NCBI GenBank assembly: GCA_964602475.1
Contig: CAZRRN010000043.1
Location: forward strand, 1 to 23,743
DNA: 23,743 bases
DNA from: SZUA-448 sp964602475
GTDB lineage: Bacteria; Bacillota; Clostridia; Lachnospirales; Lachnospiraceae
Direction: 5' to 3'
This document shows, piece after piece, positions 16,052 to 21,761 of the stretch; the stretch's first letter is position 1; each line of letters begins with the position of its first letter. The notes under the pieces are model-generated. The model saw only the letters and a list, made by a program, of their open reading frames with translations. It had not been told where the DNA came from and searched no databases. The position numbers and the translations under genes are program-made.

Positions 16052-16882
16052 TTAGAAGCGACCCAGCAGAAAGTATACCCATACTGCAGCAATTTCACGA
16101 AGATAACAGTTCGGAAGGACATACCATTCGGTTCCCATTGAGGTTAGACCGTCTGCCGTAAGTCCTTCTTTTTTTGCAACAAGTCCCGCCCGGAAAATAT
16201 GAAAATCATTTGTTACATACACCACACTGTACCCGTCCGGAAAGTGTTCATCCAGCAGAAGCTTGGAAAACCGAAAATTCTCCTGTGTACTGGTAGAAGC
16301 TTCTTCTTTAATAATATCCTCTTTGGAGATTCCGTTCAGAATCAGAAAACGTTCCATAGCTTCTGCCTCTGTTATATCCTCTCCCTGTCCCTGTCCACCG
16401 CTTACAACAATCAATGCACCGGGGTTCTCCTGCTTATATTCGATTGCTGCGCGAAGCCGCTTGGCAAGCAGTCTGGTAACCTGATCCCCATGGATTCCGG
16501 CTCCGAGAACGATAATAGCATCGGCACCTGCTTCCGGTTTGGATGCGGAGAAAATAACAAGAATACTTCCGGTTATTATTACAACAACAAGAAATACTGT
16601 ATAGCCGGTAATGAGAAAAACCCGCAGAAAACGAAGAAAGCGTGAAAATGGGAGACTACGGATTATCTTCTGATAAAAAATGCCGCAGAGCAGAAGCGGA
16701 AGACCAAGAATTGCTGGAAGAATGACACCAAGGTTAAAATTGCTGAAGGATATAACAAAAAGAGTATCGCAGATCAGCAGTGTACCGGCGATATACAAAA
16801 GAATTTGTGGCAGAATACGTTTCCGCGTGTAGAATCTGGGAATTCCGGGATGTCTGCGGTGTTCAACTCTTCTATGCTTCAT
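16052..16882 (-). CDS. YdcF/SanA-like (DUF218) membrane protein
   Basis: Protein of 276 residues. Three hydrophobic helices lie in the first half (about 24-42, 50-70 and 88-112), followed by an extracytoplasmic or cytoplasmic DUF218 domain. This carries ADAIIVLGAGIHGDQVT, LIVVSGGQGQGEDITEAEAM and EEASTSTQENFRFSK, then VVYVTNDFHIFRAG (given in pieces). These are the conserved blocks of the YdcF/SanA/ElyC family, members of which affect cell envelope integrity in enterobacteria; the reaction catalysed is not known. The start ATG 16882 has AAAGGA upstream. It begins 35 bases after the diguanylate cyclase stop on the same strand, so the two are probably co-transcribed. Confidence 0.88.
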   Translation of the reverse strand: MKHRRVEHRRHPGIPRFYTRKRILPQILLYIAGTLLICDTLFVISFSNFNLGVILPAILGLPLLLCGIFYQKIIRSLPFSRFLRFLRVFLITGYTVFLVVVIITGSILVIFSASKPEAGADAIIVLGAGIHGDQVTRLLAKRLRAAIEYKQENPGALIVVSGGQGQGEDITEAEAMERFLILNGISKEDIIKEEASTSTQENFRFSKLLLDEHFPDGYSVVYVTNDFHIFRAGLVAKKEGLTADGLTSMGTEWYVLPNCYLREIAAVWVYFLLGRF

Positions 16883-16917
16883 TCAGTAATAATCCTTTCA
16901 AATCTGAGGGAACGGTG

Positions 16918-18606
16918 TTATGCCTCAGCACGTACACTGATTCCACGGTGTTTCCTCTTCTCGGAATACATATTAACATCCGCCTCGCGAAGAAGACGAA
17001 CGAGAATTTCCGGACGAGGATGTTCAAGCGTGTCAAAGGCATAACCACAGGCGTAATCCACCATATAAGGGTGCGTGATATTATGCAAATCCACAGCATT
17101 GTGAAGCTGACGCAGCATTGCCTCCACTTCCTGTTTGGTTCGGTTAGTCAGAATCACAATAAATTCATCTCCGCCGGTTCGATAGCAGTGTCCCTTCTCG
17201 GAAAATATAGAGGTTAGACAGTCCGAAAAGCTGATAATCAGCTCGTCTCCGACACTGTGGCCAAAGGTGTCATTTGTGATTTTCAGATTATTCAAGTCGA
17301 ACATGATAAAAGAAATAGAGTCATAAGTCGAAAGATTACGCTGAATTACCTGAAGCTCTTTATCATATGCGGTCCGGTTAGCGAGCTTTGTGATACTGTC
17401 AACATATGCTAGACGCTGGTAGACATCAAGCTCAGAAAGAGCATTCATTGCATAGAGCCGTTCGCGGAAAGCGTAAATGGTCAGTGAAATAATCATTATC
17501 AAAAATCCGTGCTTAAAAAAATGTGTAGAACCGAGTCCGTCCGGAACCTGAAGATAATATCGACCCAAATCGAGGATGGAAAAAACTATCATTCCGGCAC
17601 TGCCGACAACTATTTCAAATATTTTATTCTTATAACGGAAGATTTCTAATAATCCAAGAACAAAAATAGTTAGCAGAGAGAAGATCATCAGACCGTGCGT
17701 AATTATAATAGTATCTGCAAGTTCGGTTCGATTCATCAGATAAAGTATTATCTGTGAAATAAAATTATATAAAAACAGTGTGCTCAAGAAGCTAAGTAGC
17801 TGTTTGCCACTGTGAAATACTGAACGAAAGAACATCAAAATCGGAACCGGAGTCAGCATAAAGGAAGCGTAGTACAGCAGAAACAGCCAGACCTTGTTAG
17901 AAGAAAAAATCGTCAGCATATTGAGTCCGGGATAGGTCCAAAAGGAAGTAAATATCATAAATAACCCAAGATATAACAAGCTTTTGCCATTGTAACCGCG
18001 TGCGCCCGGAGCGAGCAGAAAAGAAAGTACAACGCAGATCAGACCGAATATAATTGATAGAAGACAGAGTACAAGATCAGGAAGCGAGTCTCTAAGAGTC
18101 TGCAAAAGAAAAGAAGTTCCCGTGCTGAGCTTGATTCCGCTGATTGTATTGCCGGTTGAACGAATCGGAGAAGACAGTTCGATTATAATGGTCGAACCTT
18201 CTGATTGGTAAGGAAGTTCAATCATATGACCGGACACGCCAAAGACAGTACCAAACGGTATTGTTGTATTGATCCCGCTCTCGTAGATAACAGAATCGTT
18301 GACACTTGCTCTTACAGTTCGAAAAGATGTCTGTAAAAAAAGGATATTATTATGATTATCTGTTTCGGGAAGTACATTTGAAATAGTAATTTCTGATTGA
18401 GTAACGCTAAGCGGAAAATCAGAAATTGTGCCGCTTTCCGAAGAAGTACGATAATTCCAGCCGGAAAGATAAGAAGTTACTGAATGACTTTCTATAGGGG
18501 GAATATCAAGATCAAAAGAGAAAAAAGAAAACACTACAACAGCAGCCGTAAAAACTACGGCAGACATAAGGAAGACCAGTATATGTGTGTCTTTCATCGG
18601 CTTCAT
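16918..18606 (-). CDS. Membrane diguanylate cyclase (7TM sensor plus GGDEF)
   Basis: Predicted diguanylate cyclase of 562 residues making c-di-GMP from two GTP. Layout: one N-terminal helix (about 9-29), an extracytoplasmic beta-rich region (about 30-175), a block of seven or so helices (about 177-385) similar in arrangement to 7TMR-DISM sensors, and a GGDEF domain (about 400-562). The domain has FDLNNLKITNDTFGHSVGDE, the intact RTGGDEF (GGDEF at 478-482) and a C-terminal ADVNMYSEKR. An RxxD inhibitory site is absent five residues before GGDEF (the sequence there is FSEKGHCY). ATG 18606 is chosen because GGGGAAAGG lies upstream and because the likely transcript start (about 18717) excludes the longer in-frame start at 18759. 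The next gene is YdcF-like. A beta-helix surface lipoprotein gene lies just upstream. Confidence 0.93.
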   Translation of the reverse strand: MKPMKDTHILVFLMSAVVFTAAVVVFSFFSFDLDIPPIESHSVTSYLSGWNYRTSSESGTISDFPLSVTQSEITISNVLPETDNHNNILFLQTSFRTVRASVNDSVIYESGINTTIPFGTVFGVSGHMIELPYQSEGSTIIIELSSPIRSTGNTISGIKLSTGTSFLLQTLRDSLPDLVLCLLSIIFGLICVVLSFLLAPGARGYNGKSLLYLGLFMIFTSFWTYPGLNMLTIFSSNKVWLFLLYYASFMLTPVPILMFFRSVFHSGKQLLSFLSTLFLYNFISQIILYLMNRTELADTIIITHGLMIFSLLTIFVLGLLEIFRYKNKIFEIVVGSAGMIVFSILDLGRYYLQVPDGLGSTHFFKHGFLIMIISLTIYAFRERLYAMNALSELDVYQRLAYVDSITKLANRTAYDKELQVIQRNLSTYDSISFIMFDLNNLKITNDTFGHSVGDELIISFSDCLTSIFSEKGHCYRTGGDEFIVILTNRTKQEVEAMLRQLHNAVDLHNITHPYMVDYACGYAFDTLEHPRPEILVRLLREADVNMYSEKRKHRGISVRAEA

Positions 18607-18631
18607 GTCTGAATACCTTTCCCCAATTACA

Positions 18632-18718
18632 GGCTCCACTTTAGCATCTCTCCCCAGAGATAACGGAACCAACCCCAAGTATATGAACAAGAACCAGGCG
18701 CAAGGAAAACCTTGCGCC
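18632..18718 (-). promoter_or_regulatory. Hairpin-rich leader of the diguanylate cyclase gene
   Basis: On the minus strand the expected transcript begins at or next to GGCGCAAGG, which pairs perfectly with CCTTGCGCC around TTTT (18718-18697). Further on, GGTTCC (18670-18665) pairs with GGAGCC (18637-18632, one G-U), and inside it ATCTCT pairs with AGAGAT around GGGG (18661-18646). The ribosome site GGGGAAAGG follows about 10 bases later. The part TTTTCC of the first hairpin could also pair with GGAAAG of the ribosome site. It does not match the c-di-GMP-I or -II riboswitch cores that I know. Confidence 0.55.
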
Positions 18719-18723
18719 CAATT

Positions 18724-18752
18724 ATCATAGCGTCTTATTTGATTTACGTCAA
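18724..18752 (-). promoter_or_regulatory. Sigma-A promoter of the diguanylate cyclase gene
   Basis: On the minus strand TTGACG (18752-18747) and TATGAT (18729-18724) are separated by 17 bases, a near-consensus promoter. It lies 54 bases past the stop of the upstream lipoprotein gene. Confidence 0.85.
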
Positions 18753-18805
18753 GTCCCAAAAATGGAATATTAAAGAAAAAAAGGTAAAAAAGAACGATTT
18801 TTGTT

Positions 18806-19795
18806 TTATTTTATAATACCGTCTGCAATTTCGGTCGTTCCGTCGCAGTTTGTACGGTCATCAAGCACGTGAAAAGTTACGGAACCACCGGAAATCAAAA
18901 TAGAGGTAACAGCCTGAATTCCGTCATCAGAAGCCGTAATATCCAGAGTACCGCCCTCCATATAGAAAAAGCCTTTTTCCGCTTCGCCTTCGGTGTCGGT
19001 CTTGAATCCGTCATTCTGCGCATTTACTGTTATAATACCATCAAGAATTGCAATACTGTCATTGCCTTTCACTGCATTGTTGACTGCTGTGACGGTAATT
19101 GTTCCGCTTACAATCCGAAGATCGTTGTTGGTGTCAATTCCGTTGTTGTAATTGCCGGTGACGGTAAGAGTTCCGGTTCCGTTGATGGAGAGATCATCCT
19201 TGCTGTATAAGCAGGCATTTGCTTTTTCTCCCTCAGCGAGCAGGTAGGAGGTTCCGTCGGTCAGCGAATTTAAGGTTCCGTCGGCAAGAGTGATTGTCGT
19301 CTTGTCAGCATTTTCGATGTAAATCGCCGGACCAAAAGAGCAGGTAATACTGGCATTGTTGAGAATTAAGTGTACTTTTTCTGAATCGCTGACATTGACA
19401 TAAATCTGTCCGTCGGTCAGAGTGCCGGATATTACATAAGTTCCTTCTACGGTAATGGAGATACGACCGTCAGCAACGGTTACAGTGCTGTCTGAAGAGA
19501 CCGCGGTTGTTCCGTTCAATGTGATGGTTGGGTTCAGACTGTCAAAGGTGGTGTTCCTGTCAAAATTCGTGAACTCCGCAGTCAGTCCGTTATTGACAGT
19601 ATCAACGGCAGAAGCTGTACCTGAACCGTCATCGACAGTGCCGGTGGGGGTTGTGGCTGTGCCGGATCCGTCATCAGCAGTGGTTGGTGCAATAGTCGGA
19701 TTGGTAGTACTTCCGGTATTGGCACAACCGGTGAGACCGGAAACGATAAGCAGTGTCAGAGCAAGCAGTATACATAATAGATGTTTTTTATTCAT
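18806..19795 (-). CDS. Cthe_2159-like beta-helix lipoprotein (carbohydrate-binding domain, DUF4353 type)
   Basis: Surface lipoprotein of 329 residues. Signal peptide with lipobox LTGC (Cys24), then a Thr/Pro/Asp-rich linker (about 25-65) with DDGSGTA twice. After it comes a parallel beta-helix-like domain made of short repeated turns: YVISGTLTDGQIYV, IYIENADKTTITLADGT, LYSKDDLSINGTGTLTV, NGIDTNNDLRIVSGTITV, NDGFKTDTEG and SDDGIQAVTSILISGGSV. The family is named for Clostridium thermocellum Cthe_2159, reported as a calcium-binding polysaccharide-binding beta-helix; the ligand here is unknown. Start ATG 19795 is chosen because GGAGG lies eight bases upstream; the ATG five codons earlier contains that ribosome site. 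It is a shorter paralogue of the protein at 21762-23743. No terminator is seen before the diguanylate cyclase promoter, so some read-through is possible. Confidence 0.85.
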   Translation of the reverse strand: MNKKHLLCILLALTLLIVSGLTGCANTGSTTNPTIAPTTADDGSGTATTPTGTVDDGSGTASAVDTVNNGLTAEFTNFDRNTTFDSLNPTITLNGTTAVSSDSTVTVADGRISITVEGTYVISGTLTDGQIYVNVSDSEKVHLILNNASITCSFGPAIYIENADKTTITLADGTLNSLTDGTSYLLAEGEKANACLYSKDDLSINGTGTLTVTGNYNNGIDTNNDLRIVSGTITVTAVNNAVKGNDSIAILDGIITVNAQNDGFKTDTEGEAEKGFFYMEGGTLDITASDDGIQAVTSILISGGSVTFHVLDDRTNCDGTTEIADGIIK

Positions 19796-19865
19796 GTCAT
19801 GTTCCTCCATCCTGAGGGTAATCAGATATCTTTGCCCATACAGTAGATTTTATTGCTGAAATCAT

Positions 19866-19894
19866 ACTATAAAGATATGTTTAAACTGTGTTAA
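19866..19894 (-). promoter_or_regulatory. Sigma-A promoter of the beta-helix lipoprotein gene
   Basis: On the minus strand TTAACA (19894-19889) and TATAGT (19871-19866) are separated by 17 bases, about 70 bases ahead of the start codon. Confidence 0.6.
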
Positions 19895-19999
19895 AATGAA
19901 GGCGGATTATAAAAAATGGAAGAAAGCAATAATTGCATAGTTATTTAAACGCAATATCGATAAAGAATTGTAAAGAGGCATTGCAAAATCAAACTGAAC

Positions 20000-20028
20000 T
20001 TGTCTTCCTTCTGTATACATGCTAGAAT
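20000..20028 (+). promoter_or_regulatory. Sigma-A promoter of the 207-residue membrane protein gene
   Basis: TTGTCT (20000-20005) and TAGAAT (20023-20028), 17-base spacer, with TGC directly ahead of the -10 (extended -10). It is divergent from the lipoprotein promoter. Confidence 0.7.
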
Positions 20029-20055
20029 AAAACTGAAGAAAGGAAGCACAGTCTC

Positions 20056-20679
20056 ATGAACAGAAAGCAGTTTCATCCAATTTATCTTTTGGCTTTGTTT
20101 TATGTTATTTCGGCTTATTTGGTACCGGTGCTTTTTAACCATATAACGGAGGTTGCAGAAGAAGGCAGCATGCCTTTATGGATTTTAGCTATTCCCGTCA
20201 TACTCGGTGCTGCAAACTTTATGGTTATAAAAGTAACAGGAAAATCCATCGGAAGAGACCGCCTGCTTAACTGCGCTGTTCTGGTCAAATACCTCCTGAT
20301 CCCGTTTTATATTGGGGGTGGGTTACTAAATGTGATCTTTTTCCTGCTTATGTTTACACCCGTAGTTATTATGGTATTTGTTTCTCCGACGGTCATCATG
20401 CTCCTGTCGATTACCGGATGGATGATTATGGCGGGCGCAGCGCCCTATTTTCTTGCATATCTGTCAGAATCGCAAAAACAGAAAATTCACGGGACGGCAT
20501 TGTGTGTTATTGCCGGAATTCTGCAGTTTTTCTTTGTGGCGGACGTTATTTCGGTCATGGTACTTGCATGGAAAGAAAAGCGGTGTATTAAAGTTACGAT
20601 TGTAACAGCAGTGCTGTTGTTTACTGCAGGATTGGCAGCGGTTGCGGGATTAATTATCTATCTGTGTTTAAAATTATAA
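20056..20679 (+). CDS. Integral membrane protein of unknown function
   Basis: I do not recognise this 207-residue protein. It has about six hydrophobic segments: roughly residues 8-28, 40-60, 75-93, 95-138 (probably two helices), 150-172 and 180-204. Short polar loops include KVTGKSIGRDRLLN (about 58-71) and SESQKQKIHG (about 136-145). No catalytic motif, no signal peptidase site and no known transporter signature is visible. AGGAAG (20041-20046) precedes ATG 20056 by nine bases, and a good extended -10 promoter lies upstream, so it is surely a real gene. It is followed by a weak terminator-like structure and then a separately promoted PHP-domain gene, so it is likely monocistronic. It may belong to one of the small clostridial DUF membrane families. 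Confidence 0.8.
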   Translation: MNRKQFHPIYLLALFYVISAYLVPVLFNHITEVAEEGSMPLWILAIPVILGAANFMVIKVTGKSIGRDRLLNCAVLVKYLLIPFYIGGGLLNVIFFLLMFTPVVIMVFVSPTVIMLLSITGWMIMAGAAPYFLAYLSESQKQKIHGTALCVIAGILQFFFVADVISVMVLAWKEKRCIKVTIVTAVLLFTAGLAAVAGLIIYLCLKL

Positions 20680-20683
20680 AGAA

Positions 20684-20735
20684 AGCAAAACAGGACTGCA
20701 GAATTTATCTCGGGGAATAATTCTTGTTTTTTGCT
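20684..20735 (+). terminator. Possible terminator after the unknown membrane protein gene
   Basis: AGCAAAA (20684-20690) pairs with TTTTGCT (20729-20735), and inside it AGAATT (20700-20705) pairs with AATTCT (20719-20724), with a T-run at 20727-20732. The structure is AT-rich and its right side overlaps the -35 of the next promoter. Confidence 0.4.
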
Positions 20736-20752
20736 GCTGTTCGTGATAATAT
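20724..20752 (+). promoter_or_regulatory. Promoter of the PHP-domain gene
   Basis: TTGTTT (20724-20729) and TAATAT (20747-20752), 17-base spacer, with TGA directly ahead of the -10 (extended -10). It lies about 80 bases before the start codon. Confidence 0.5.
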
Positions 20753-20833
20753 AGTTCGAAATGACGGACAGTAACAAAAGAATCCGGCAAAGAGTAACAG
20801 CCCGGATACGAAAGCCGTTGTGTGGAGGCAGTG

Positions 20834-21655
20834 ATGAACGGATATAAATACGAAACGCATTTGCACACAAGAGAAGCAAGTAAGTGCGGAAGCAGTACGG
20901 GAGCAGAACAGGTTCGGTTTATGAAAAGTCTTGGTTATCAGGGAATCGTGGTAACCGATCATTTCTTTAACGGGAATACGGCGATAGACCGCTCACTTCC
21001 ATGGGAAGAACGGGTGGAGCGTTACTGTGCAGGATATAAGGCAGCCAAAGAGGAAGGAAACAGAACCGGTCTGGATGTGTTCTTTGGAATTGAGTGGAAT
21101 TTTCATAATGATGAATATCTTTTATATGGAGTCGACAAGGAATGGCTGCTTGCAAATCCACAGATGCTTGAATGGACACACCGGCAGCTGTTTGATCAGA
21201 TTGATTCGGTTGGAGGACTAATGATTCAAGCTCACCCGTTCCGGGTACGGAATTATGTCGGAGGAGTTCACCTGTATCCGCAGCTTGTACACGGAATTGA
21301 AGTCACAAATGCCTGCAATAATCCGCAGGATGACCATTTTGCAAAACGATATGCGGAATATTTTCATTTGCCTGAAACCTCAGGAAGTGATCTGCATCGT
21401 GCAGAAGAGCTTCCGCGGGGGATACGGGGGGTTCTTTCCGAACAGCGCTGGGACAGCCTTTCCGATTATATCAGACAGGTAAAAACACGCAGCGGATACC
21501 GCATTATTACTTCTCCGGATGCAGTCGGACTGCAGAAAGAGGACAAAATCCCAATCCCGGCAGACATGCAGGATGCAGAAGAACGGGACATAACCGATCG
21601 TCTTCTTGAGATATTTGGAGACCGGTTCCCGGCAACCAGATTTCATACAGCATAG
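20834..21655 (+). CDS. PHP-domain phosphoesterase-like protein
   Basis: Soluble 273-residue protein of the polymerase-and-histidinol-phosphatase (PHP) metal-dependent hydrolase superfamily. The metal-binding motifs are all present: HLHT (9-12), TDHF (41-44), the Glu87 region GIEWNF, QAHPFR (132-137) and GSDLH (184-188). Members of this group hydrolyse phosphoesters such as nucleotides or histidinol phosphate; the substrate here cannot be told from sequence. It lacks polymerase and HisK-specific parts, so it is a stand-alone PHP enzyme. ATG 20834 is chosen because GGAGG (20824-20828) lies five bases upstream; the GTG at 20822 that also opens the frame overlaps this ribosome site. It ends just before a bidirectional terminator. 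Confidence 0.9.
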   Translation: MNGYKYETHLHTREASKCGSSTGAEQVRFMKSLGYQGIVVTDHFFNGNTAIDRSLPWEERVERYCAGYKAAKEEGNRTGLDVFFGIEWNFHNDEYLLYGVDKEWLLANPQMLEWTHRQLFDQIDSVGGLMIQAHPFRVRNYVGGVHLYPQLVHGIEVTNACNNPQDDHFAKRYAEYFHLPETSGSDLHRAEELPRGIRGVLSEQRWDSLSDYIRQVKTRSGYRIITSPDAVGLQKEDKIPIPADMQDAEERDITDRLLEIFGDRFPATRFHTA

Positions 21656-21663
21656 AACAAAAT

Positions 21664-21700
21664 AAAACGGAGCACTGTCGGTTGGCGGTGCTCCGTTTTT
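21664..21700. terminator. Bidirectional intrinsic terminator between convergent genes
   Basis: AAAACGGAGCAC (21664-21675) pairs with GTGCTCCGTTTT (21688-21699), 12 perfect pairs around a 12-base loop, flanked by T-runs when read from either strand. It serves the PHP gene from the left and the beta-helix gene from the right. Confidence 0.92.
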
Positions 21701-21761
21701 GTGGTAAGGTGTTGTATGCTACTTAAGAGAAATAATACTGTATCGTCCCTGCCTTTAGGCT

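Noticed and set aside
18632..18718. Known c-di-GMP riboswitch (GEMM-I or class II) in the cyclase leader
   Set aside because: The conserved core words of these classes are missing; only the hairpins are real.
18607..18759. In-frame upstream extension of the diguanylate cyclase (51 codons)
   Set aside because: The promoter at 18724-18752 lies inside it, so the upstream ATG would not be transcribed; the hairpins there are better explained as an RNA leader.
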